From Anaerolineae bacterium UTCFX1 (GTDB lineage Bacteria; Chloroflexota; Anaerolineae; Anaerolineales; Villigracilaceae), in assembly GCA_002050275.1 (NCBI GenBank), contig MWTB01000004.1, forward strand, positions 248,001-312,000: a DNA stretch of 64,000 nucleotides, given 5' to 3'. A program made the position numbers and the translations under genes. Positions 1 to 9,703 of this stretch are shown here, one piece after another. The first letter of the stretch is position 1; the number at the start of each line of letters is the position of its first letter. Below the pieces are notes generated by a model. It searched no databases. It worked only from the letters and a program-made list of their open reading frames with translations, and was not told the DNA's origin.

Positions 1-2102
<2,102 letters not shown>

Positions 2103-2183
2103 CTGATAGTTCACGATCCCTCCTGTACACAAAATTATATATAATTTATAATCTGCCTACCCCACTCTACAAAAGGAGATAAG

Positions 2184-2942
2184 GTGGCTGCATACTCTAT
2201 GCTCGAAAAAGAAGGTAAATCTACGCAGAAGCGTCCTCTCAAGGAAGATCTTTTCGAGGTTTTACACGAAAAGATCATCTCGGGCGAATATAAACCGGGC
2301 GCATGGCTGCGACAGGATGAAATCGCGACTCAACTCGGCGTGAGCATGACCCCTGTCCGCGAAGGACTCGACCTGCTTGTGTCGGCGGGAATGGCGGAAC
2401 GCGTTCCGTATCGCGGAGTGCGCGTGCGCGAGATCGTAACGAAAGACGTTATTGAAGCGTACGGCTTGCGACTTATGCTTGAGGTTGCCATTGCGCAAGA
2501 GGCGGTGAAGAACATCACGCCCGAGCAGGCTGCCAGCTTGGAACGCATGGTCGCCGAGATGAGAGAGCATGACTCGCTAAAGGAAATGTCTACGGCGCGG
2601 AAGCTAAGCCGCGATTTTCATTCCGCCGTTGCAGGCATCACACAGAACGCATTACTGATCAAGTTGTATGGCATCGTTGCCAACGCTTTCCCCGATTGGA
2701 TTCTGTACGAAGCGCTATTCCGCAAACCCGAAATTCTCGCCGCCAGCATGAGCGCTATGCACGATGAACACTTACGCATCGTTAATGCGCTGAAAGCGCG
2801 CGACGACGCGAAAGCCGCGCTCTATTCTGTCGAGCATGTGATGGCATCGGGAAAATGGTTAGAAACTTACCTCGAACATCCTGCGCCAGCGGAGTTGTTG
2901 CGCGAGAAGGAACAGCAGATTTTAACCTTGTTAGAAAAATAA
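2184..2942 (+). CDS. GntR-family transcriptional regulator (FadR/VanR subgroup)
   Basis: A 252-residue DNA-binding regulator. The N-terminal winged helix (about residues 18-85) has the GntR pattern HEKIISGEYKPGAWL ... LGVSMTPVREGLDLL, and the rest is a helical FCD-type ligand domain (EAYGLRLMLEVAIAQEA; DFHSAVAG). The GTG start at 2184 follows AAAGGAGA by five bases. An AT-rich stretch with TATAAT at 2147-2152 lies upstream. It directly precedes the corrinoid protein and the MttB methyltransferase, so it most likely senses the methylated substrate or a product of that pathway (inference from context). Confidence 0.88.
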   Translation: MAAYSMLEKEGKSTQKRPLKEDLFEVLHEKIISGEYKPGAWLRQDEIATQLGVSMTPVREGLDLLVSAGMAERVPYRGVRVREIVTKDVIEAYGLRLMLEVAIAQEAVKNITPEQAASLERMVAEMREHDSLKEMSTARKLSRDFHSAVAGITQNALLIKLYGIVANAFPDWILYEALFRKPEILAASMSAMHDEHLRIVNALKARDDAKAALYSVEHVMASGKWLETYLEHPAPAELLREKEQQILTLLEK

Positions 2943-2984
2943 TAACTATAGAATTTTTCTTGAGATCATGTCAGGAGTTTATTC

Positions 2985-3635
2985 ATGTCGGAAGAATTGT
3001 ATGAGCAGATGGCGCAAAGTATCATCGAAGGCGAAAAGGAAATCGCTGTCGAACTCGCGACAAAAGCGATCGAATTGAACATTCATCCGCTTGACGCGAT
3101 CGCCAAGGGATTCGTCGTCGGCGTGAATTATATCGGCGACCAATTCGGTAAGGGCGAAGCCTTCTTACCTGAGCTAGTTATGGCAGGCGAAGCGATGAAA
3201 GCCGCCGTCGGCGTGTTGGAGCCTGAACTGCTCAAACTCGGCGAAGCGCGTGAGACGCTGGGGCGCGTCGTGCTTGCTACCGTCGAAGGCGATATTCACG
3301 AGATCGGTAAAACGCTGGTCGGAACGATGTTGAGCGCTTCGGGATTTGAAGTGACCGATTTAGGCGTAGACCAACCCGCCGAAAAGATCATCGGCAAAGC
3401 CATCGAAATTGACGCGCAAATTATCGGCATGAGCGCGTTGTTGACGACAACGATGATCCGTCAGCGCGAAGTGATCGAAGAGTTGGATAAAGAAGGTCTG
3501 CGCTCGCGCATCAAGGTGATGGTCGGCGGCGCGCCGATCACCAAAAGTTGGGCGGAGAAGATCAACGCCGATGGAACCGCCGAAGACGCGATGGGCGCAG
3601 TGCAATTAGCGAAGAAATTAGTCGGAAAAGAGTAG
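2985..3635 (+). CDS. Methyltransferase cognate corrinoid protein (MtbC/MttC family)
   Basis: Carries the methyl group on a bound corrinoid between a substrate methyltransferase and an acceptor. The 216-residue protein has an N-terminal helical cap (about 1-90) and a Rossmann-like B12 domain with the base-off histidine motif EGDIHEIGK (DxHxxG) and GGAPITKSWAEKINADG near the end. RBS AGGAG lies upstream of ATG 2985. It lies 42 bp after the GntR gene and 82 bp before the MttB homologue, forming a classic methyltransferase-corrinoid pair. No reductive activase (RamA) or second methyltransferase (MtbA/MtvA type) is seen nearby. Confidence 0.93.
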   Translation: MSEELYEQMAQSIIEGEKEIAVELATKAIELNIHPLDAIAKGFVVGVNYIGDQFGKGEAFLPELVMAGEAMKAAVGVLEPELLKLGEARETLGRVVLATVEGDIHEIGKTLVGTMLSASGFEVTDLGVDQPAEKIIGKAIEIDAQIIGMSALLTTTMIRQREVIEELDKEGLRSRIKVMVGGAPITKSWAEKINADGTAEDAMGAVQLAKKLVGKE

Positions 3636-3651
3636 GTCTTTCTAGCCGCAA

Positions 3652-3678
3652 AGAACGCGGAGAATACCGAAGACAAAA
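3652..3678. repeat. Partial nonad (9-bp) repeat upstream of the MttB homologue
   Basis: Three degenerate 9-bp units beginning CGCAAAGAA, CGCGGAGAA and TACCGAAGA. It resembles one arm of the longer inverted nonad elements at 12149-12242 and 54216-54326. It sits between two genes of one operon. Confidence 0.55.
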
Positions 3679-3717
3679 GAAGAAATAATCGCAGCGATTC
3701 AATTTTCGGAGATTTTC

Positions 3718-5208
3718 ATGCAGCCTAAACTCACCCTTCTCACCAACGACCTCATTGAGCGCATTCTCGATGAAGCGCATCAACTCCTGTTGAAGCCGGG
3801 CGTCAAAGTTAACAATCGCAAAGCGCGCGAGCTGCTTGCTTCCGCTGGCGCGCAAGTGGACGCGGAAACGAACGTCGTTCATATTCCTGCGCAAATCGTC
3901 CATGAGACAACAGCGTCCGTTCCGAACGAGTTTTATCTCTACGACTCCGACGGCAATCCGGCGGTCAAATACGGCGGCGACGCGGTGCACTTCGATCCCG
4001 GCTCGTCGGGCATCGCCATGCTCAACCCCGAAACGCTTGAACACGAAACTACGGAAACGTCTCACCTGCTTAAGTTGATTAAAGTCGCAGAACAGCTTCC
4101 GCAATATGACGCGCAATCTACAGCGGTGATCTGCCACGACGTGCCGCAACAAATCCAAGACTCGTACCATCTTTACCTCGCACTGCTATATTCCAAGAAG
4201 CCCATCGTCACCGGCGCGTTCACCAACAAAACCGTCAATGAGATGATCGAGATGCTCGCCATCCTCGCCGGCGGACGCGACGCCGCACGAGAGAAACCGC
4301 GCGCCATCTTTGACGTATGCCCTGCCCCGCCGCTCATCTGGAGCGACTTCGCCTCCGGCAACCTCATCGCGCTGGCGCGCGCGGGCATTCCAGCCGAGAT
4401 CGTTTCCGTTCCGCTGGCAGGCGCTGCCGCGCCCGTCACATTGCTCGGCGCGGTCACGCAACACACAGCCGAATGTCTCGCCGGCATCGCAATCCATCAG
4501 CTTGCTCAGGCGGGTTCGCCGATCGTTTGGGGCGGCGCGGCGGCGATCTTCGATATGAAAAAAGGCGCGACTCCCATGGGCGCGGTCGAAACAGCCATGC
4601 TCGATTGCTCCTATGCGCAAGTCGCAAAAACGTTGAACATACCTACGCACACCTATCTCGGCGCAACCGACTCAAAACTCGTAGACGCGCAAGCCGGACT
4701 CGAAAGCGGCATCACCGCAATGATCGGCGCGTTGAGCGGCATCAACATGATCTCTGGCTCGGGCATGTTGGATTTTCTTTCCTGTCACTCCGCCGAGAAG
4801 CTCATCATTGACGCGGAAGGCATTGCTATGGCAAAGCGCATGATCGCCGGCGTGCAACTTCACACTGAAACGCTTGCCACAGGTTTTTACGACGACAACA
4901 TCAATTTCAAAGGCGGCGATTTCCTCAAGCAGAAGATCACAATGCAACTCTTCCGCAAAGAGCAACACCTGCCCAGCGCTGTGATTGACCGCGACTCGAT
5001 GCACAACTGGAAACAAGCCGGCTCGTTGGATGCCTTTGCTCGCGCAAAAGCGATCGTGAATGAATTGCTCGCTTCTTACTCGCGACCTCAGCTTGACGAA
5101 ACTGCAGAACAAGCGCTTCACGCCTTCATGCTGACTCTCGCTCGAAACGCAGGCATGGACGCGCTGCCTGCGTTGGAAGACACGACGACCGCCAACGCCA
5201 TCGGATAA
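3718..5208 (+). CDS. MttB-family (trimethylamine methyltransferase-like) methyltransferase, non-pyrrolysine
   Basis: Belongs to the COG5598 MttB superfamily: TIM-barrel enzymes that move a methyl group from a quaternary or tertiary amine to a cognate corrinoid protein. The 496-residue frame is open throughout, with no in-frame UAG, so it is the non-pyrrolysine type that includes the glycine betaine methyltransferase MtgB and relatives. Conserved stretches include AVETAMLDCSYAQVAKTLNIP and MISGSGMLDFLSCHSAEKLI. RBS CGGAG before ATG 3718. The partner corrinoid protein is immediately upstream. The substrate cannot be read from sequence; glycine betaine, proline betaine and carnitine are options. 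Confidence 0.9.
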   Translation: MQPKLTLLTNDLIERILDEAHQLLLKPGVKVNNRKARELLASAGAQVDAETNVVHIPAQIVHETTASVPNEFYLYDSDGNPAVKYGGDAVHFDPGSSGIAMLNPETLEHETTETSHLLKLIKVAEQLPQYDAQSTAVICHDVPQQIQDSYHLYLALLYSKKPIVTGAFTNKTVNEMIEMLAILAGGRDAAREKPRAIFDVCPAPPLIWSDFASGNLIALARAGIPAEIVSVPLAGAAAPVTLLGAVTQHTAECLAGIAIHQLAQAGSPIVWGGAAAIFDMKKGATPMGAVETAMLDCSYAQVAKTLNIPTHTYLGATDSKLVDAQAGLESGITAMIGALSGINMISGSGMLDFLSCHSAEKLIIDAEGIAMAKRMIAGVQLHTETLATGFYDDNINFKGGDFLKQKITMQLFRKEQHLPSAVIDRDSMHNWKQAGSLDAFARAKAIVNELLASYSRPQLDETAEQALHAFMLTLARNAGMDALPALEDTTTANAIG

Positions 5209-5302
5209 TTCATCTGCGCGGATGTGGCTGCGCTCTTTATCCTTTATAATCTACAAGATTTTCATCTCGCAAGATGCGTCTCGCGCCATACAGGAGACTG
5301 CC

Positions 5303-5401
5303 GTGTCCGAACGTGAAATTTATTTGTTATCGCCGCGCGCGCTTAGCCCTAAAACGATCGCGGTCGCTCTTGCTAAAACATCGGCGCTCCCTAAATTCTG
5401 A
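5303..5401 (+). pseudogene. Truncated thyX remnant (5' stub)
   Basis: A GTG-started 32-codon frame (EREIYLLSPRALSPKTIAVA) nearly identical to the first residues of the full thyX at 6225, ending in TGA after KTSALPKF. The leader bases (CAGGAGAC before the start) are also shared. It stops 18 bp before the next gene. It looks like the 5' end of a duplicated thyX whose body was lost or replaced by the hydrolase gene. It is not expected to be functional, though its ribosome site could still be used. Confidence 0.8.
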
Positions 5402-5419
5402 GAGATCAAGGAGATCTAC

Positions 5420-6097
5420 ATGTCACAAAACGGACTTCATGCAATCATAGGTGTGGCGGCGCGTAAATGGATGCCGCAAAAGGAATGGCTGTTGCTTGGC
5501 GCGGTGTTGGGCAACATGGCGCCCGACCTCGATAACCTTGCCGTCGCCTATGCTACATTGACCGGCGGCGATACACATGGTTTGCATCGTACGTTCACGC
5601 ACAGCGTTTTCACTGCGCTCGCCATGTTGGCGTTGTTTTATGCCGTCGCCGCAGCAACAAGGAACCGAAGATGGAATAACTTTGGGATCGGGTTTGGCAT
5701 CGGTATTCTGATGCACATTCTCGTTGACTTGATAATTTGGTTCAATGGCGTTGAAATATTTTGGCCCCTCGGCGGCGAAGTCAATTTCTGGGCAGGATTC
5801 ACCGTTCCTACATGGTTAAATATCATTCTGGAAACGGGAGAATTCCTGGCGTTTGGCTTGTATTTCCTCCTTCTGATTTCACTTTCGCGCAAACACAACA
5901 CGGACGTTGCTCGGCAAGGCTCGGCTAAAACGCTGGCGTACGCGGAATTTGTCCTCTTCGTCGTTTTTGCCGCGCTGTTCTTTGCAAGCGGCGCAACGGG
6001 CTTGCCTTATACCATCTTCGGCGCGTTATATCTCCTCTCGCTGATCGCCGCGATGGTAATCACGACGAAAATGAAACAAACCGTTGAGTCTTTGTAA
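5420..6097 (+). CDS. YdjM/DUF457-type membrane-bound metal-dependent hydrolase
   Basis: A 225-residue integral membrane protein of the YdjM family (PF04307), annotated as inner-membrane metal-dependent hydrolases of unknown substrate. Putative metal residues appear in the usual order: an early His (GLHAIIG), PDLDN near residue 35, HRTFTHS near residue 60, and HILVD near 100. About five hydrophobic helices follow. RBS AAGGAG lies ahead of ATG 5420. It is flanked by the thyX stub and full thyX, so it was probably part of the rearrangement that split the duplicate. A strong terminator follows. Confidence 0.8.
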   Translation: MSQNGLHAIIGVAARKWMPQKEWLLLGAVLGNMAPDLDNLAVAYATLTGGDTHGLHRTFTHSVFTALAMLALFYAVAAATRNRRWNNFGIGFGIGILMHILVDLIIWFNGVEIFWPLGGEVNFWAGFTVPTWLNIILETGEFLAFGLYFLLLISLSRKHNTDVARQGSAKTLAYAEFVLFVVFAALFFASGATGLPYTIFGALYLLSLIAAMVITTKMKQTVESL

Positions 6098-6106
6098 CAA
6101 AACTTG

Positions 6107-6132
6107 CGGGCGGTCATTTGACCGCCCTTTTC
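6107..6132 (+). terminator. Rho-independent terminator after the hydrolase gene
   Basis: Stem GGGCGGTCA / TGACCGCCC with a tiny loop, followed by TTTTC, ten bases after the stop codon. Confidence 0.85.
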
Positions 6133-6156
6133 ATTGTTACAACGTACCCATATAGG

Positions 6157-6210
6157 TATAATGCGCCAGATTAAAATCCTTACGAAGATTTAAAAACCTT
6201 CGCAAGGATT
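6157..6210 (+). promoter_or_regulatory. thyX promoter -10 and leader hairpin
   Basis: TATAAT at 6157-6162 is followed by an imperfect inverted repeat at 6175-6210 (AATCCTTACGAAGATT / AACCTTCGCAAGGATT). The repeat is related to the perfect palindrome at 23812-23846. The thyX RBS (CAGGAGAC) follows directly, so the hairpin lies in the 5' UTR. Confidence 0.5.
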
Positions 6211-6224
6211 AACAGGAGACCTTC

Positions 6225-7637
6225 ATGCCCGAACGTGAAATTTACTTGTTATCGCCGCGTGCGCTCAGCCCTGAAACGATCGCGGTCGCTTTTGCTAAAA
6301 CATCGCGCGCGCCCGAATCGTTCCGTGACATTGCCGCTGAACTCAGCGACGAGAAATCTGCGCAGTTCCACGAGAAGTGGGTGGTGGGGTATGGTCACGC
6401 GTCGGTGGCGGAACATGCGGTTCTGCACATCGCCTTCGAAAATGTTTCGCGCATCGCCATCGAAAGCATCGAGTCGAATCGCCTCGCATCGTACACCGAA
6501 AAATCCACGCGCTACCAAAAATGGGGACAGGATGATTTCACGATTCCTCCAGAACTGGATTCGCATCCCCTCCGCGCCGAATTTGTGGATACCATCCGCT
6601 TCCTCTTTCGGACGTATGCCGACTCGCTCGACCCCGTGCGGACTCTCATCTTCGACCGCTTCCCGCGCCGCGAAAACGAAAAGGATGAGGCTTGGGATCG
6701 CCGCATCCGCTCGAAGTACGTGGACGTGTGTCGCTTCCTCCTTCCTGCCGCCGCACTGGCAAACGTCGGCATGACAGCGAACGCGCGCGTGATCGAGAAT
6801 ACGATTCGAAAAATGCTCTCGCATGAACTCGCTGAAGTTCGCGAAATAGGTGAAAGGGTAAAGGAAGTATCGAAAACAGAAACACCTACTTTGGTAAAGT
6901 ATGCCGATACGGTTCCATACCTCACAGAAACCATCACCGAACTTTCAAATCGTAAATCGTCAATCGAAAATCGCAAATCAGACGACTGGTGCATGCTGAT
7001 TGATTACGACAACAACGGCGAAAACAAAATCTTTGCGGCGGCGTTGTATCGCTTCGGCGAGATGGCTTACGCGGATGCGTTGGCTTATGTTGAAGCATTG
7101 AACGAAGAATCAAGAAATGCTCTGGCTGAATCGCTGCTAGGGCGATTGGGTAAATTCGACGTTCCTCTGCGCGAACTGGAATATTCTTCCTACACCTTCG
7201 ATCTCGTCATGGATCAGGGCGCGTATGCCGAGTTCAAACGTCACCGCATGATGACGCAGACGCCGCAGAGACTGACGACGCGGCTGGGGTACGCGACTCC
7301 GCTGTTGATAAGCGAGGCAGGCTTCACATCCGCGTATGAGGCGGCGATGGAGTCCGCATCAACGATGTTTGAGAAGTTGCACGCGTTCAATCCCGCTGTA
7401 GCACAGTATGTTGTCCCCAACGGATTCAATCGTCGCGTGTTGGCGCAATTCAACTTGCGCGAGGCGTTCGCATTTTGTCAGTTGCGTTCCGCCGCAAACG
7501 CACACTTCTCGATTCGCCGCGTCGCGCAAAAGATGTATGAAGAGATGGCGCACGTTCATCCGTTGTTGACGAAGTATATAAAATTGCACAACGAAACATG
7601 GCAGGGCGTGGAAGAGGGATATTTTGCGGATGTGTAA
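6225..7637 (+). CDS. thyX: FAD-dependent thymidylate synthase, two-domain ThyX
   Basis: Makes dTMP from dUMP using methylene-THF and FAD. At 470 residues it is about twice the usual length and contains two ThyX-like halves. The first (about 1-225) has RIAIESIESNRLASYTEKST in place of the canonical signature. The second (about 255-470) carries FKRHRMMTQTPQRLTTRLG, close to the RHRxxS motif. The linker near residues 240-253 is encoded by an AATCGNN heptad repeat (6944-6983). ATG 6225 follows CAGGAGAC. No thyA is seen. Two-domain ThyX proteins occur in several deep-branching phyla; which half keeps catalysis is not settled here. Confidence 0.88.
   Translation: MPEREIYLLSPRALSPETIAVAFAKTSRAPESFRDIAAELSDEKSAQFHEKWVVGYGHASVAEHAVLHIAFENVSRIAIESIESNRLASYTEKSTRYQKWGQDDFTIPPELDSHPLRAEFVDTIRFLFRTYADSLDPVRTLIFDRFPRRENEKDEAWDRRIRSKYVDVCRFLLPAAALANVGMTANARVIENTIRKMLSHELAEVREIGERVKEVSKTETPTLVKYADTVPYLTETITELSNRKSSIENRKSDDWCMLIDYDNNGENKIFAAALYRFGEMAYADALAYVEALNEESRNALAESLLGRLGKFDVPLRELEYSSYTFDLVMDQGAYAEFKRHRMMTQTPQRLTTRLGYATPLLISEAGFTSAYEAAMESASTMFEKLHAFNPAVAQYVVPNGFNRRVLAQFNLREAFAFCQLRSAANAHFSIRRVAQKMYEEMAHVHPLLTKYIKLHNETWQGVEEGYFADV
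6944..6983. repeat. In-frame heptad repeat in the ThyX interdomain linker
   Basis: Five 7-bp units in a row (AATCGTA, AATCGTC, AATCGAA, AATCGCA, AATCAGA). Because 7 is not a multiple of 3, the units read in all three phases, giving SNRKSSIENRKSDD. Same class as the ligA and tRNA-Ser repeats. Confidence 0.75.
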
Positions 7638-7652
7638 AAGTATTCTTGGCAG

Positions 7653-7670
7653 CGCCGACTTAAGTCGGCG
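7653..7670. repeat. 18-bp perfect palindrome after thyX
   Basis: CGCCGACTTAAGTCGGCG sits 16 bp after the thyX stop. No T-run follows, so it is not a standard terminator; it may be a REP-like unit. The rest of 7638-7787 shows no gene. Confidence 0.6.
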
Positions 7671-7787
7671 TTACGGAGGCGCCGTCTAACAAATTCATTG
7701 CGACACATAGCGCGGGGGCATGGATGTATTTTTCCATATCGGAGAGAGGGGAAACCTAACCTAATTCTATTTTTCTATTTCTCAGTC

Positions 7788-7849
7788 TTGACGCGACTCG
7801 CAGAATGCATTATATTGCGAAATGAACGAACGTTCGTTCATTTCGCAAT
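7788..7849 (+). promoter_or_regulatory. TetR promoter with 36-bp perfect palindromic operator
   Basis: TTGACG (7788-7793), 17 bp, then TATATT (7811-7816). A perfect 36-bp palindrome at 7814-7849, centred on GAACGAAC/GTTCGTTC, overlaps the -10 and the start point. This is a textbook TetR-family autoregulatory operator placed 20 bp before the tetR gene. Confidence 0.85.
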
Positions 7850-7868
7850 CCGCTTAATTGGAGAACTT

Positions 7869-8477
7869 ATGCCGAAAGAGAAAATCACAAAAGGCGAAAC
7901 CACGCGCCAGATCGTCGAAGACGCGGCGATGAATCTTTTCCTCAAACAGGGCTATGCCGCCACTTCCATGCGTCAAATCGCGGACAAGGCTGGGCTGGCG
8001 TTGGGCGGAATTTACAATCATTTTTCCAGCAAGGAAGAAATTTTCGAGAACATCATCGTCGAGAAACATCCGTACAAACAGATTCTTCCCGCCATCCTTG
8101 CGGCGGAAGGAAAAACGGCGGAAGACTTCTATAAAAATGCGGCGCATATCGCTATCGCAGAAATGGAAAAGCGTCCCGAGTTTATGAATTTGATGTTCAT
8201 CGAGTTGGTTGAATTCAAGGGAAAACATGGCACAACGCTTTTGAAAGAGATTGCGCCAAAGATTTTTCCCGTTTTTGAGAGGGTTGTCAAGTCAAGAGAA
8301 AATCTACGCACAACCAATCCAGCCATGCTCATGCGTTCGTTCATCGGTTTGATTATTTCTTATATTATGACGGAAATGATCGTTTCAAATTCGCTTGCAA
8401 AAAAATTCATGCCTAAAAATGCCGAAGAAGTATATGTGGATATTTTTCTACATGGCATTCTCAAATCATCGGAGTAA
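7869..8477 (+). CDS. TetR-family transcriptional repressor
   Basis: A 202-residue regulator. The N-terminal HTH (about residues 12-58) reads EDAAMNLFLKQGYAATSMRQ then IADKAGLALGGIYNHFSSKE, the standard TetR pattern; the rest is a helical ligand-binding domain. ATG 7869 was chosen over earlier in-frame starts because it follows GGAG and lies downstream of the promoter and operator. The next genes encode an ABC-2 exporter and a membrane fusion protein, so it most likely represses a drug or lipid export operon and is relieved by the exported compound (inference). Confidence 0.93.
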   Translation: MPKEKITKGETTRQIVEDAAMNLFLKQGYAATSMRQIADKAGLALGGIYNHFSSKEEIFENIIVEKHPYKQILPAILAAEGKTAEDFYKNAAHIAIAEMEKRPEFMNLMFIELVEFKGKHGTTLLKEIAPKIFPVFERVVKSRENLRTTNPAMLMRSFIGLIISYIMTEMIVSNSLAKKFMPKNAEEVYVDIFLHGILKSSE

Positions 8478-8531
8478 ACAAGCGCCGCGCAACTCGTATC
8501 GTTCACTGATAACTTCCCTACTGGAGCATCC

Positions 8532-9659
8532 ATGAATACCCGTCTCCTCTCTATCGTCCGCAAAGAGTTCATTCAAATCATCCGCGATCCGCGCACGCTG
8601 GTAATGATCGTCGTCATTCCCATCATGCAGTTATTTCTGCTCGGCTATTCCGCCACTAACGACGTGCGTAATGTGCCGCTTGCCGTGTTAGACCGAAGTC
8701 AAAGCGTGGAATCGCGCGCCTTGCTTAATTCGTATCGCGCGGCGGATTATTTTCACATTGCTTATGCCGTCGAATCTGAAGCGGAAATCGAAGATTTGAT
8801 TCTGGCGGGCAAAGCCCGCGCGGCGGTTATCATCCCGCCCGATTACGCCCAGCGACTGGCGGAAGGAGACGCGCAGATCGCTTTCATCCTCGATGGCTCC
8901 GACCCGACCAGCGCGTCCACCGCGCTTGCCGCCTCGCAATTGATCGGACAGGCTCACGCTTCAAAAATTCTTTTGCAGAAATTCGAACTCAGCGGCATGA
9001 ACCTGCGCGTGCAACCGCCCGTCGAAGTCCGCACGACGGTTTGGTTCAACCCCGACCTGATCAGCGCGCACTTCATGATCCCCGGCGTGATCGGCATGAT
9101 CCTCTACGCGATCGCCGCGATCCTCACCGCCACGTCCGTTGTGCGCGAACGCGAACGCGGCACCATCGAACAACTGATCGTCACCCCAATCCGCCCGTGG
9201 GAATTGATCGTCGGCAAACTCACGCCGTATGTCGTGCTGGGATTTTTCAACACCATCGAAGTCCTCGCGGTGGGGCATTGGTGGTTTGGAGTTCCGATCC
9301 GCGGCAATCTCGGACTCATCATTTTGCTTTCAGGCGTGTTCCTCGTGACGGGCTTGGGAATCGGTCTGCTGGCGTCCACGATCGCCAACACGCAACAAGA
9401 AGCCATGCTCACGGTTTGGATGACTCTCCTGCCGAGCATTTTCCTCTCTGGTTTTTTCTTTCCGCTCGAAGCCATGCCCAAAGTGTTGCAATGGCTTTCG
9501 TACTTGATGCCCCTGCGTTATTACCTCGTCATCATCCGTTCGTTGTTGCTCAAAGGCGTGGGACTCGACAAGATCCAGTTCGATGTGATCGCCATGACCC
9601 TCTTCGCAATCGGCATCATGACCCTCGCCGCGCTGCGATTTAGAAAACGACTCGATTAG
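8532..9659 (+). CDS. ABC-2 type exporter permease
   Basis: A 375-residue permease of the YhhJ/YbhR type (ABC2_membrane_3). One N-terminal membrane helix (VMIVVIPIMQLFLLGYS), a large extracytoplasmic domain (about 45-175), then five helices with the conserved RERERGTIEQLIVTPIRPWE segment before the core. ATG 8532 follows CTGGAG. It lies in the order tetR, permease, hlyD, four-helix protein, two ATPases. Related systems (YbhFSR-G) usually have two permease genes; only one is found here, so it would act as a homodimer. Confidence 0.92.
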   Translation: MNTRLLSIVRKEFIQIIRDPRTLVMIVVIPIMQLFLLGYSATNDVRNVPLAVLDRSQSVESRALLNSYRAADYFHIAYAVESEAEIEDLILAGKARAAVIIPPDYAQRLAEGDAQIAFILDGSDPTSASTALAASQLIGQAHASKILLQKFELSGMNLRVQPPVEVRTTVWFNPDLISAHFMIPGVIGMILYAIAAILTATSVVRERERGTIEQLIVTPIRPWELIVGKLTPYVVLGFFNTIEVLAVGHWWFGVPIRGNLGLIILLSGVFLVTGLGIGLLASTIANTQQEAMLTVWMTLLPSIFLSGFFFPLEAMPKVLQWLSYLMPLRYYLVIIRSLLLKGVGLDKIQFDVIAMTLFAIGIMTLAALRFRKRLD

Positions 9660-9703
9660 ATTCTTTTCTCTTTCATCTTTCGTTGTATCACAAGGAGTTC
9701 ACC

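Noticed and set aside
3718..5208. Pyrrolysine-type MttB with an in-frame amber codon
   Set aside because: The frame is open over its full length without UAG, so it is a non-pyrrolysine homologue.
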